Source of the DNA: Reutealis trisperma | Taxonomy: Eukaryota; Streptophyta; Magnoliopsida; Malpighiales; Euphorbiaceae | Direction: 5' to 3' | DNA: 64,000 nt | Assembly: GCA_947687605.1 (NCBI GenBank) | Contig: CANTUT010000010.1 | Coordinates: forward strand, 248,001-312,000 | In this document: positions 48,499 to 61,300 of the stretch, in pieces | Position numbering within the stretch: position 1 is the stretch's first letter | How the letters are laid out: the number at the start of each line of letters is the position of its first letter | Program-made: the position numbers and the translations under genes | Notes under the pieces: model-generated | Told to the model about the DNA's origin: nothing | The model's input: the letters and a program-made list of their open reading frames with translations, nothing else | Databases searched by the model: none

Positions 48499-51192
48499 AT
48501 GGCAAGACCATTGTCAAATATACTCTTGAAGAGCATTGCGGGTCTTCAAGCGGCACGGTCTAGTAGAATTGTAAGAACCACGATTTTGTGCTTCATTTCT
48601 AGTAGAACTTTCATGGTGTTCTTTAACCGTAGAAATGACAGAAATATGCTGAATGAACTGTATTTTTATATTGTTTGATTTTTGGAAGAAATCAAATAAG
48701 ATCATATTCAATTAATATTAATCTAATTAAATTCATGTGGCAGCTTAGCTACATCTGATTGATTAGCTAATGTTTTTGTTTGGAATTTTGGATAATTTGT
48801 AGGTTTCTGGGCCCTTTTACTCCAATGGAATGAAATACTCAACGAATTTGCCCAATGATCCTGACACACATGAAGATTTTCGACCAAATAATAAGGTTGA
48901 AAGTTCTGGCATATCTTTGAAAGATATAGTTGAACAGGTGACTGCGCCATTTAAAAGCATGTTCTGACGTTGTTGTCCTTTGTAAGCCAATGGGAGTTTT
49001 CAATTTTGTAACCTTTTATCTGACATGATTGCTTTTGGTGTAGGATGTCAAGGACAACCCTGTGATGATTTACATGAAAGGGGTGCCTGATCTTCCTCAA
49101 TGTGGATTTAGTGCTCTGGCAGTAAGAGTACTGAAACATTACAGTAAGTGTGTCAATATTGTTGTGATCTGGTTTAATATTCTTGATATTTCATGTACTG
49201 TTGAATTTATACGTACTTATAAATACATAAATTTACAACCTATCTTAGGCTGAATCCTTCTTATTGCTGGTAATGAGTGTTTGTACCCTAGAAATGGAAG
49301 ATGAACTGTAGAGAGGGTGAGGACCGAGGAGGGCATTAAAAATGGCAGGAACTATTTCTCTTTCAAGTTGGAAAGATGCCTTTCTTGATTATATAAGACA
49401 TTCAAAGGAAATAAACACATTCTATGTAGGATAAAACCTGGTGTTGCTTTTGGTGATATGCAAAAGAACACTACTTGAAAATGGTGACCATCGATGGGCA
49501 AAAGTCTCAACCTTTCAAGAAAATATCTGTTATTCTGTAGCATAAACATAACACTGGAAATTTTGTATGCAAGAAAAATTAATTTTGTCACGTGGCTTAA
49601 ATTTTTTCATCCATTTGAGATGTATATTATGATCATAATAAAAAAGAGTAATTTATATGAAAGAGAAATTGGGAAAATTCATTAATCTTTTTAACCAATA
49701 ACAAAAAAATTAAAAGAGTTGTTGTTAAATCATTTACATGATATTTGATTGCAGTGAAACTGATAATAATGTATGGCTTTAAAGTGGTAAGCTTTTGATA
49801 GAAGAAAATAGGTACTAATTTTTCAATAATTAAATGATAAAAAATGAATATTCATTCTTATAACGTAAAATGAATAAGATCATCTTGGTGATGATTAGAC
49901 ATAAAAGTAGGGTTACAATTTATGAAATGAAAAAAATAAATGCACTTTATTTGTCAAGTTCAAACCTTTTGGGCCCAAAATTGAGAGGAGGGGACTAGAG
50001 TATTGCATAGTGAAATCAAAGGAAATTTATGGTGCTCTTTCCTGCCCCAGGTTACTTCAAAATTTTCACTTTGTATTCTCAATCTGTCTTAGACAGAGGT
50101 ATTTGTCAGATAATCTCGTAGTACTCACAAATCAAATTAGAAATTGCATTTTATAAAAAGTTCCTACCAGATCTTTGGTTATTTTTTTAATATTTGTAAG
50201 GTTTGTAAGGTGGCCTCTGTTTATTAGTTTTATGTCCTGCTATAATATTCTTATTTTCAAATGGCCTGTGTAGACGTTCCCTTGAGTGCAAGAAATATTT
50301 TGGAGAACCCTGAGCTGAAAACTGCTGTAAAATCGTTCAGGTAAGTCTTTATATGTATAAGGACTACTGGAAAATCATAGTGTGAATTTCTTTGATGGCT
50401 CTATTTGCCATAGGACAAACTGCATTATACGTACTCTTAAGTGAAGAGTTGTCACTTTGATGAGTTGATATCTCCTCTCTCTTATTTTTATATATACATT
50501 TTTTACGTGTTTATTGATATGGCAATATCTCCCAATTTAACATTTCATATTATAATTTGTGTGAAATACTGACAATAATATGCCTGTTTAACCCTGCAAG
50601 GTTGTCTATGATTTAGACAATCTTGTTCTGTTCATTAGCGTTTAAAACATGAAGTGTTAGGTGTATGCTATGATCATGGAGTATAATTTTCTTATAATTA
50701 ATCTTACCTTTACAAGTTCTACATACGTATGATAGTATTTCACGTATCAATTCCTGCATCACAAAAATACTGCCTGCCAAAAAAGAAAAAGAAAAAGAAA
50801 AAAGGAATAAGCCCAAAGAAAAGGATATCCACAAACAGAATTGTTTGTTCTGATATTAGTATAAACAATGACTTTGGTTTTGTAAATTCTTAACGACGGG
50901 TTCAAGAGAAAATTTTGTGTATCAGTTTCTCTAATCCCAAATTTCTATGCAGCAATTGGCCTACATTTCCACAGATATTCATCAAGGGAGAGTTTATTGG
51001 TGGGTCTGACATAATTATGGATATGCACCAGGTCAGTTTGCATACCAGTAGAAACATTTTGTCAGATTCTTTTGGAAACCTGAAACTTGTCTGCCATAAT
51101 ATGCAAGTCTCTGATATTCTTTGGCCCTTTTGCAGAAAGGTGAACTGAAAGAAAAGCTCCAAGCTATTACAGCCAATCATAAATCTGAATAG
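48499..51192 (+). CDS. GRXS15: Monothiol glutaredoxin GRXS15, mitochondrial
   Basis: Six exons encode 169 aa: 48499-48570, 48803-48937, 49044-49143, 50274-50340, 50953-51031, 51136-51192. All joins are in phase and the length equals that of Arabidopsis GRXS15. The N-terminus (MARPLSNILLKSIAGLQAAR) is basic with no acidic residue, a typical mitochondrial presequence. The glutaredoxin domain follows (about residues 60-165) with glutathione-site Lys81, the monothiol active site CGFS (residues 89-92) in DLPQCGFSALA, the WPTFPQIFIKG strand with its TFP motif, and GGSDI near 141-145. Proteins of this class bind a [2Fe-2S] cluster with glutathione and pass it on in mitochondrial Fe-S assembly. The C-terminus ends HKSE. 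It lies tail-to-tail with PWP2, with an unassigned ORF between. Confidence 0.95.
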
Positions 51193-51341
51193 TTAATGTC
51201 GTCGAATAAAGAGTGGATAGGTTATTATGACTTATGAGCTTTTACGTTGCCTTTATAATTGTTGGAAGAGTAATGGGATACATTTCAGTGTTTTTTTTTC
51301 CCCATAAGCTTTGTTAAGCAGGATAAGCTCAAACAGCTTGT

Positions 51342-51626
51342 TTACATTGTTGAGCAATAAGGTGACTTATTCATCCTTTTTTCTTTTTCTTGTGCTACAC
51401 AAATACATGCACCAGGAACACAACCAAATTCTCTTAAGTTTCCTGCAATAGCCTTAGCTCTTGGACACTTCAAACCAATGTTTTCTGCTTTTATAGTTTT
51501 GAGAGAACTTGTGGGCATTTTGTTAGATGCACTTATTTGTCCTGCAGCTTTTCCGATCCCCGTTTGTTCCTCTTCGTTGGTGTTTGCTTGGGGTATTTCA
51601 TATTTCGACGGTAAAAGCTCAAACAT
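51342..51626 (-). CDS. Unrecognised 94-aa ORF of coding appearance
   Basis: The frame opens with ATG at 51626 (MFELLPSKYEIPQANTNEEE) and ends TAA at 51344-51342. It has mixed, balanced composition in an otherwise AT-rich intergenic gap and lacks homopolymer residues. The central part is basic and polar (GKAAGQISASNKMPTSSLKT); the end holds three Cys in KCPRA and FGCVPGACICVAQ, then a Lys/Glu-rich tail. I do not recognise the family. An in-frame upstream ATG at 51698 is possible but passes through an AT repeat. A 5' exon may be missing, or this may be a gene relic. No promoter could be assigned. It lies 150 bases past the GRXS15 stop codon on the opposite strand. Confidence 0.4.
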   Translation of the reverse strand: MFELLPSKYEIPQANTNEEEQTGIGKAAGQISASNKMPTSSLKTIKAENIGLKCPRAKAIAGNLREFGCVPGACICVAQEKEKRMNKSPYCSTM

Positions 51627-51978
51627 GCATATATATATATACAAAAAAAAATGCCATGTCATGGTTAATTGGTTATTATGTCGGCGATGAGACTCCACGG
51701 TTTTAATCCTTGATGAGATACTTTGTGATTTTGATCTTATTCTTTGTTTAGATGTTTTAACGCTTAATGCTCATTTGGTTCATGAAACACCATGAAATAT
51801 TCTATGGCAAATATGATTTAAATTTAGTTGTAAAATAGTTCTTTTATGAGATAATAAATTTATAATAACAAATTTTAGTTGAAGTTTTAAATATATAATA
51901 ATTTATTATATATATAGCAAATAATTTTTAAATTTATAAAATGCCTCGTATGAATTGCTTATGGCTGCTCTTTTTTCA

Positions 51979-51979
<1 letters not shown>

Positions 51980-52012
<33 letters not shown>

Positions 52013-52026
52013 ATAATAATAATAGC
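51980..52026. repeat. Poly-A tract with AAT units
   Basis: About 31 A residues followed by five AAT units, between the unassigned ORF and the PWP2 3' end. Confidence 0.9.
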
Positions 52027-52213
52027 AACAAATTGTGCCAATCGTGAAAGTATACATCAATCTTTTTCAGAACAATAAAAGGCTTGTTCTTTTCTTTAAG
52101 CAAAAATAAGGAAAGAATTAAAACTATCAAAATTTCCATAAACCTCGTCCTTGACATACGGCAGCATATTATACAAGAATGTTTAATCATATGGATGTTT
52201 CCTATGAAAAAAT

Positions 52214-52261
52214 GGCTTTAACAACATTTGTGGACTTGGCTTTAACAACATTTGTGGACCT
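52214..52261. repeat. 24-bp tandem duplication downstream of PWP2
   Basis: GGCTTTAACAACATTTGTGG plus four bases occurs twice in succession (52214-52237, 52238-52261). It is about 200 bases beyond the PWP2 stop codon, possibly in its 3' UTR or just past it. Confidence 0.9.
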
Positions 52262-52469
52262 ATCAGCATTCCAATATATGCAATAAAAAGGACAAAAAAC
52301 AATGCTACATATGATTCCTAAACAAATTGCCGCACATGATCAAGGATGATAAAAAAAATTTCTGGAGAAAATGAAAAGCACTTCCTTGCCAATGCTTATG
52401 GGATTGCAAACCATACATGTTAAAGAACCAGATGTGAAAGCTACCCTTGAGCTAATATCAAACTGTCCA

Positions 52470-55400
52470 TCATTTGCTGCTGCTTGCAGAGCATAAATAT
52501 CGGAGCATATATTCATTAGAAGAACAAGTATCTGCTACATCCTGATGTATTCTGGTAATTGCCTTCTGCAAAGATTTTAAAGAAGGAAGAAGATTTCTGG
52601 AATTCTGTTGAATAGAGTTACCATGAGCTTTGCACAGCTCCTGTTGCAAAACCATTCATAATCCCTGAATTACATGCAGATACTAGTGACAATTCTGATG
52701 TTACGAAAGTTGAAAAATGCAGGAAACGTACCTGAGACCATCGAAGTATAAACTCTAAGTGCGGACAGTTTTCCAGCAGATCAGCAAGTGCCTCTATTAA
52801 TCTTTGCAGATATCTGAAAGGAATTGAGGAGGCAACAGCTGGTATATCTAAAGGATTAACTGCAAAAACACATTTCTTTATTAGAGAATCCTCGTTCAGG
52901 CGAAGGCTGAGAATCAAAGCTCTGTTTTGTTGATCCTCATTCAGTGCTTCATCAACTGCCTGTGCAACAAAGTGGTCATTGAAACAAAAATAAAATCAGC
53001 TAAATAAAAATGAGCAAAAAGTGAACTGCTGCTTTTCAGATTAAATGCATCTCATTAATACGAAAACTCCATCTCCAAGAAGCTTTAAAAAAGATTAAAA
53101 GTTCAACTGTTTGAATTTTTAATTCAGTTGTTTGGACTCGCAAGGGAGGAGAATAAGACACTTCATTCAAATCTCAATGAATTTCAAAAAGAAATGAACA
53201 AATAATTTTTAAAATCAAAATATTACAGATATGGCTATTGCATGTTTCCCCTATTAATGATTCTTTATCAAAAGCATCAGTAGCATTGCTTGAGAAATTA
53301 AGAATGCTAAAGAGATAAAAAGAAAATGAAATACCTCTGGTGTAACATCTATGTCAAGATCGGTGGGATCAAAGATGAAGGATTCATCAATTGAATAAAC
53401 TAGAACCCCTTCTGTTGTTGCTGCAGAAAAGCTCCGGCCAGTGGGTGCAATTCTCAGGCATTTTGTTCGAACAATAGGCCTTCCGCGATTGGGCATGGAT
53501 CCTGGTAAATCATAGCCCAACTTTCCTCGAACTTGTTTATCAACACCTTCTTCTGTATCAGTGTCCTCATCATCAATTAAATCGAATGGACCAGCATCTG
53601 TCATTTTCTTGGAGTTTAAGAAGTCAAGCACTCCGTCAAGTGAGAGATTGTGGGATATCTGAAAGCGCCGCAGAAGAACCTGGAGACAATGCAAAAATAG
53701 ATTAACTCATTACAATAGTAAACAAATATATAATGAAGACATACAAAACACAGTGTGGCAGACAAATATAAAAAGGAAGAATCAATGAGGTAGGCATGAC
53801 TGAAAGAAAGCTTGTTAGAAAAAATTTTCCCTCCTGTTTTCAAAGTGACAGAGTTGGGAAAACAAAAAATCTCCTCCATATGAAATTATCATCACTTCTT
53901 AGCATGTAAAATTAATTAAGGATAATAAGCAAGTAAATTTTTCATATGCAAGTGATATGACATTGCTGATAATTTGAATCAAAATTACAGCATTTAAATT
54001 AAAAGAGCAGTTGAAACCATATTTTGAAATGGAAAGCAGATAGATAATTTGCAGAATATTCAAACTGAGATTTATTCCTTTGGTGAACAAAGAGATACAA
54101 GCAAGTCCAACCCTTAGCACGCTAAAAGTTCTACTAGATGGCATTGCAAATTAGTCTCATCAATCAAAAGACCTTTATACAGTTCCACCCCTCCTATGGA
54201 TTTTCACTTTTCAGGTTCAAAGCATCCACTTTCAATTAATCCTTGTAAGATCCAAAGAACTACAAACAGAGACTAGACTATTTTGGATTTTCCTGGGAAC
54301 CAATACCTTCTAATCTCACTATGAAGATGAGTTTTTCATCAAGCACTGACAAGAGAAAAGAATATGCCACAAGGAAAAAAAAATCCCAAACAAAACATAG
54401 CATAAATCTAAAACATATAACAAATAGGGAGGCAAAATTTCGTAAAGAATAGTATACAACTATACATCTTGACAATGACTCGGGAAAGGAAAAGGTATGC
54501 AGTTTTATAGTTCAAGATGTTACCCCAACAAATTTTAGAAGATGATTATAAACATTATAAACATATTTAAAAACTGCAAAGAACAATAATCAGTGCATGC
54601 ATATATATTAGATCACCATTTAATAATATCCAAAAATGAGAAATACTAGAAACCAGTTTCAGAATATAGAACTTTGTTCTGAAAAGCCTCAAAGCTGGGG
54701 AAAAGAAGAAACATTCTCCAACATTATTCACATTTCATGATCCCATTGCCTAAAAAATGTGTATTATACAAATTATTTCCAATCTAATTTTCTCCATGCA
54801 TATTCTTACACATGATAGAATTTTGCAAGCTCTGCAGTATCTTTTGTGATTTTTTAGGCAATGAAAGATTTTAATGATCCAAAAGAGAAAAAAAAAAAAA
54901 AAGGAGGAAATATTTACATATGAAAGAATAAGCATGAGCACATGAACAAACCTGATCAGCAATGTCATACATACATATGTATTTACTACTTCCACCAGCT
55001 AATATGTAACTTCCATCAGCAGAATAGCATAAAGTTGTGAAGCACTTTCCTGCAGTTGAATTAGCTGCTGATCTACGATCAGTCATGAGGCGCCCTCCGG
55101 ATATATCTCTACGGCCCTCAATGGTGAACATTAACAAGCCATTGATAGGGTCCCAGAAATGAATCTGCCCATCTAATGTGCTACAAGCCAACTGCTTTCC
55201 ATCTGGGCGATAAACCACTGTAAGAACATCATGTGTGTGTGTGAATGTTTCAACCACACCTTTTCCTTCAAAAACATCCCATAAACGAACAGTTTTGTCC
55301 CACGATGACGAAACTAATACAGCCTATATATGACAGAGGGCAGTTTATTAGTTCCTCATGAATCAATGGGTAAAAAAGGACTTGATCTAGAAAACCTAAA

Positions 55401-57885
55401 AAAAAAAAAAAAAAAGCATTCATCTGCTTGACGCTAGCTAAGTACACAATAATCCATAATTTGCACCATAATTAGCCGAAATGAAAGGACAGGGTTGAGT
55501 CTGGTATTCATCGAAATAAATTATTTCAAAGTCTAGTGGATTACAATGAAATAGAACATGGGAAATAACAGAGAACGAAGAGAAATATAAGAGACAACTC
55601 ACATTTGCAGGAGAAAATGTCAATCCATGTACTGGACCTTCATGACCACTAAGGACATCCAACAACCGGCCAGTCTTCATTGACCAAACAAATATCTATG
55701 CATATGAACATTAACCGAACTGTCAGGCTAAGTAAACAAAAGAAGCATACTGGTGTTAAAATTTAGCACCGGGCATAAGCAAAGTACCTCAAAAGAATCT
55801 AAAGTTCCTGCACAAATTACTTCACCACTTTGATCAGCTGCCAAAGAAACAAACTGTCTTGAAGAAGGGGTGGTAAATGTCCTAAAATTTCGATAGCGAA
55901 ATAAATCCCAAGCGCGAACTGTCCCATCCAGAGATGTGCTCAACAGAGAGTGGTTATTAGCCATAAAATGGAGGGCAGTAACTGCATTAGTGTGTTCTGA
56001 AAATGTTACAAAGCAAAAGCCTGATGAAACAGTCCATACCTGCAACAGATAATAAACAAAGAACAATCAGAGCTGAACCTAAATAATTGCATAGTATCTC
56101 CTAATGGCAATTTCAATATAATGCATAATGATATAATTTAACGTAGACCTAAGGCCACAATGCAGACAAGAAACAACAAATCAGATTGTTAGGACCTTAG
56201 TGCCTTGCAAGAGCAAACTGCTTATGGTTTAAAAATGAATGGACGCATTGAATAGGACCATGAGTAGAGTACAAACAAATGAAAATTGAAGTATTCAGCA
56301 GCTAAGTACACATTACACAGAAATGTACAAGGCCCCTTTATATATTGTTTAAGAAACAGGCGAACTAACTGAACAGACTCCAGAATACAAATAATAAATA
56401 CGTTGATCACAGAAACACGTGTGTACCAACTGAATAGGCATATTTGTATTGACATATTAAGGCATACTTAAGATGATGATCACTAAGCCAATTGACACAC
56501 GTGATTCATTTCTTTTGCACAAGGGAAGCATGCACGCAACAAAATACCTAGCAATACAAGCACTTTCACCATATGATCATTTAGACAAAGCACTCAATAT
56601 CAGAAACAAGCAACCAAATAATTATAAATTCTCCAAATCATTAAAACAAATCCCATGTTACCTTCACTTTGTTATCATCTGCCCCAGTAGCCAACAATTG
56701 TGAATCCGGAGAATAGGCCAAGCAATTCACATCAAAGTAATGCCCTTGTTGCTTCAATATATAACTCTCTGATCGCCATTCCCACACTAGCAATTGCCCC
56801 AACTTTGCACAGCCAAATGTTAACCAATTCCCAGTCTCATTAAACACTGCAGTAGTGATCTTTTCCCTTGAGATTGACAACAAATGAATGCAAATAAAAT
56901 CTGGCATTTGGTATAAGCCAAAGACACCATTAGAAAACCCAACTACCACCATATCAAGTGACCTATGGTAATCACAAGCAGTCACTTTTGCTGGAGATTG
57001 CATAAACCCATCTTTCCTTAACAACTTCCATTTCCCTTTATGCAAATAATCCTCTTTTTGACCTGAATTGCCATCTTTCCCATCAAACTCTTTTCTTTTC
57101 TTCACAGCACTCTCATTTTGACCATCCAAATTCCCTTCCCCATCGTGCTTTGGTGTACCTGGAGATGGAGGCTCTGAATTTTGCACATCATCTTCATTAA
57201 ATTTACCATCATTTCCACTATAACTCCAACTAAAAATATAACAATCACGGGCAATTGTATAAGCCTTATCAACATTATTTGTTTTCTTATAATAACCAAA
57301 GAAACAACCAACAACTGTATCTCTATGCCCTAAAAACATAAAGGGCTTATTCAAAATTCCTTGTTGCAATTTCTCAACACAAAAAAGCCTCGCAGTCAAG
57401 TCCTTAGACCCTACTAGCAAATACTTACAATCTAAGCTCCAATCCAAAGCCGTAACAGTATCCTCACAATCTGCAAGAGTCCTAACCAGTTCAAAGGCAA
57501 AATATTCCTTCTTGAATCCCGGGGACCGCCATATTTGGACCAATTTTCCTACAGCAAAAGCAATGAAGTTGCCGTCAGGGCTGAACCTGACAGCATTCAC
57601 AGTTTTTTTGAGAGTCAAACGGTGTAGAACCACACGGCGAGGAATATTGATGAAACGACACCGGTTATGCTCATCAACAGTAACCAGAAAGGTACCATCA
57701 GGGGAGACAGCGAGGCGGCGGATATTAGAGGAAGATTGATCAGGAAGTGTTACTGTTTGCAATTTTATAAGGTTGGTGATGGAAACACGATTACCAACCG
57801 GTGAGATTAATTGGGTATTTTGGGTGATTATAGCATTGCCTCCTCTGTAAGGAGCTCCAAGCAAATTCTGGAATTTATAATTCAT
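52470..57885 (-). CDS. PWP2: PWP2/UTP1, SSU processome WD40 protein
   Basis: Seven exons encode 894 aa: 57885-56662, 56039-55788, 55695-55603, 55323-54952, 53679-53335, 52959-52732, 52640-52470. Every join is in phase 0. It opens MNYKFQNLLGAPYRGGNAII, the PWP2 start. WD40 repeats fill residues 50-690 as two propellers (for example FSPDGNFIAFAVGKLVQIWR, LGHRDTVVGCFFGY, SLDGTVRAWDLFRYRNFRTF, VSSSWDKTVRLWDVFEGKG, STLDGQIHFWDP). The first exon carries a charged loop (about residues 225-280). Residues 763-890 form a Utp12-type C-terminal domain (FRYLQRLIEALADLLENCPH, LEFILRWSQELCKAHG). PWP2 is a core UTP-B subunit needed for U3 snoRNP recruitment and 18S rRNA processing in the nucleolus. The 408-codon first exon followed by shorter ones is a clean gene structure. 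It shares a 477-bp divergent intergenic region with the CXC gene. Confidence 0.95.
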
Positions 57886-58031
57886 AACTTTTTTATTTTT
57901 TCCTAAAGCTTATGGCGCTCCGTTTGGATGCCGAGAAAGTAAAAGAAAGAAAGAAAGAAAGAGAAAATGAAGAATCAAGCAAAGTTTCAAGCTTTACTTG
58001 CTCAGTAGAATAGAAAGCTAAGAGCTTTATT

Positions 58032-58057
58032 TAGGGTTTATTCATCTTTTAGGGTTT
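58032..58057 (-). promoter_or_regulatory. PWP2: Two telo-boxes upstream of PWP2
   Basis: AAACCCTA on the PWP2 strand at 58032-58039 and again at 58050-58057, 18 bases apart and 147-172 bases before the start codon. Confidence 0.55.
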
Positions 58058-58345
58058 ATCACCAGAAAATGTGTTCCCTAACTGTAATGGGATTTTGTTG
58101 TGGGTTTGTTTAAGCCCAATGGACAATTTCGGAGGAGCCCATTGAATCCAAAATAAAGATAATTTTCTTTAAATAATTAAAAAAAAAAAAAAAAAAAAAC
58201 AACCTTCAGCGTTCCCGCTAGTTACGAGGTTTAAAAAAATATGATTCTTAACTGAAGCCACCATTTATGAAGGAAAATCGGACATAATATCTTCTCGTGA
58301 AAACATTATCATCTCTTTGATTTCTCCGATGTTGTTGGTACAAGA

Positions 58346-58354
58346 AAACCCTAA
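58346..58354 (+). promoter_or_regulatory. Telo-box (AAACCCTAA) before the CXC gene
   Basis: AAACCCTAA on the plus strand ends eight bases before the ATG, so it probably lies in the 5' UTR. Confidence 0.45.
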
Positions 58355-58362
58355 CATCAAAC

Positions 58363-61300
58363 ATGGATTCTCCTGAGCGACATCGCATCTCCCGGGCACC
58401 CACGTCATCATCTCCAACGACCGTTCAAGTAAGTGTGTCGGTGTTGATGTCGGTGATCGGTGATCAGTGATCCCAATTCGATGAACATTCTGTTTTGGCT
58501 GTGTCTGTTGTCTTAATTATGACTACTGATTGATTGTGCTTTTTGATCAGTTCATCTGTGTTTGGTGGCTGAGAAAATTTGAAGTGCAAAGTAGAAAATT
58601 TTGATAATTATTGATGGAGTTTATATGTTATTTGAATTGGTTGTTTTGATTATTCTGTAGGAATCACCTTTAACCAATTTTCTTGAAAATTTATCACCTA
58701 TAAAGTCTACTAAGGGCACAAGTCATGTGCAAAGGATTAACTTCTCTATTCCTCCACCTGTGTTCACATCACCCCGTTTAGATCTGCAGCGAGACACCAC
58801 TTTCATTAAAAGGTTTGAGACATTATTGAAGCTTTTGATATTAACCAGTCACTATATTTTTTTTTTTTTGAATGAAGAGTTTTGAAATTGACAGAGAGGA
58901 GACAGATGCAGCAGGTTCAGGTGTTTATGCACAGGACGGTACTCATTTGAAGGCTGAGTTCTTTCAAAATGAAGACAAGTCTTGCAGCCCTTCTGGGTGC
59001 ATTGATCAATATTTGGTGGCTGATCCTGCTGAGATTGAGGACACCACAAAATCATCTCATCCATTAACTACCCATAAAGATACCATTAGCAAGACTGATG
59101 ATGATCATGTTGAGTCTAATATGTTTACAGGCCCTTATCCTGGATCCCAACATGAGCAATTTGTCCCTCAGGTGAATAAATGAATATAGTTTGATTTCTA
59201 TCAGGAATGTGCATCATTCAATATTTGTGAGTTTCTTAGCATATTGAGTTGCAGGCTGCAGAAGATCAAGATGATAAAGTGGGTGGCAGTTATCAGTCAT
59301 TTCATCAATCTTTGCAGAGTGCTGGAGCATATAAAGATTCTGCTGAGAGTTCAAGACCAGTTTCGAGAGGATCTGTTAAGGTACAAATTATAGTCTGGTT
59401 ACAATTGTTCAACTTTTAGCCACTAGTGTAGTATGGTTTATATCAAAATTTATGGACTTCTACAGTGACACTAAACTCAGTTTCTAATGCACTTCATTGA
59501 ACTAAATTTATATGGAATCAACTCGATGGGGTTAAGGCAAATGATCTCAACTGTTTTATACAAAATTTCTTCAAGAGTTCAATTTACATTGTATTTCCTT
59601 TATGTGTTATATATCTTGGGAATGATAGTCGTTCATCACCAATGAATTTGAAGCCACTTTCTTGTTTGTCTTTCCTGTGTAGTTTTCTAAACAATGTAAG
59701 CACATCGAAAAAGAAACTTATTCTTCTAATTTTCTACAGTTTCTTGCAATAGAATAATTTTTATATTCGAATATGTAGGAGGCTGATCAACATCAGCGTG
59801 GTATTCGAAGACACCTTCAATTTGGGGTTACAATGGCCAGCAAGCGTACTGGAAATGAGACTCATGATAATACCAATTTAAGCTTGCCTGAAAGCCTTAT
59901 AAAATTTAAGAATATGGTTCCATATAATGTTGAACCAATTAGGATCTCTAGTAGTTGGCAGGCAGGCAGTCATTCCCAGGCTGTAACTTTCCTATCCTCC
60001 TTTTGCCAATCTCAATCTTTTAGATCAGCCCAAAATTGTGGAAACCATGATATGTCAGCGTGCACCCCATCTGTTTTAGGTCTGCCTTCAAGTAGTATCA
60101 CCAGATCTGAATCCATGGGTTCAGATTCAACTGCAAGCAAGATGCTGGCTGGTAATATGCACGCACAAGAGGAGAAGCAAATGCCTAATATGAACTGTTG
60201 TTCAGCAAAGGACCTGGATAGTATTTCAATCTCATCTGTTGCCAGGGAAATATATGCTCGCGTGGAAGATGATCAACAGGAGAATCAAGCTGCTGCAACA
60301 GTAAGTTCTGCAACTTATTCTATTAACAATATATGCAACCCCAGGTGTTTTTCTCTATTGACATTTTATGATCAGCAGATAGTTCCATATGAAGGGAGGA
60401 TGCTCACCTCACATAACACTGACATTGTCGAAGAGTTATACCAAGTGAGCCCCAAGCAAAATAGGCAAGTGAACTTTTAGATCTTTCAATTAAAACATTT
60501 TGATAAATATTAATTAATTTTGTCTTTTCTATTGCTTACCCATTTTAATGGTTCTTTCTGTATCTAGGAAAAGGGCAAAGCCCATAAATGAGAGCGAGAG
60601 TTGCAAACGTTGCAATTGTAAGAGATCAAAATGCTTGAAACTGTAAGTGAACATGGAGAAAATTTAGACCTTATAGATCTTTCAATGGTTACTATTTGCA
60701 AAAGTAGTGTATGTTTTCAAGCTATTACTGTAGATATTGTCACTGTTCATAATTTTGGTACGATGTTATGAATAACTCAATAATTATGCAAAGTGCTGTA
60801 CAACAGTACAAGTGTGGCTCTTGATATATTTAATGCTAATAGAAAGAAATAAGATTGTTCGTGAATTATCATGCTTGCCTTGTGAATTCTCAAAATTGTG
60901 CTTGCCCCATCATTGATGGGATGACTCTGACCTTTTATATTAGAGAACAGTCCCTTTTTGTCTAAAAACATTAGCATTCATATTATCCCATCAACTGTTG
61001 CATATTTATTAGCATTTTCTTTCATACCAATTTGATAAGCAACTTGTATAGTCTATATAGACCTTTCTAATGAAAAAGGAAAAGAAACATTAAATTTTGC
61101 CTGATAAAACAGTGGCTTTGAAAACAAAAGATTCATACTTTATGTTATTTTGCAGAATGTTTCATCTGTGATTTTTGTATTTATGCAGTTATTGCGAGTG
61201 CTTTGCAGCTGGAGTTTATTGTCTAGATAGTTGTGCATGTGAAAACTGCTTCAACAGGCCCGAATACGAGGACACAGTTCTTGATACACGACAACAAATT

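Larger units (their letters stand above)
57886..58362. promoter_or_regulatory. Shared divergent promoter region of PWP2 and the CXC gene
   Basis: 477 bases separate the two start codons, which face away from each other. The region holds two telo-boxes on the PWP2 strand, one on the CXC gene strand, GCCCA/TGGGC motifs (58112-58134), and a poly-A run at 58180-58198. No TATA box is obvious for either gene. It may act as a bidirectional promoter. Confidence 0.5.

Noticed and set aside
51978..52012. Poly-A run considered as a retroposon tail
   Set aside because: No retroposon body or target duplication was found on either side.
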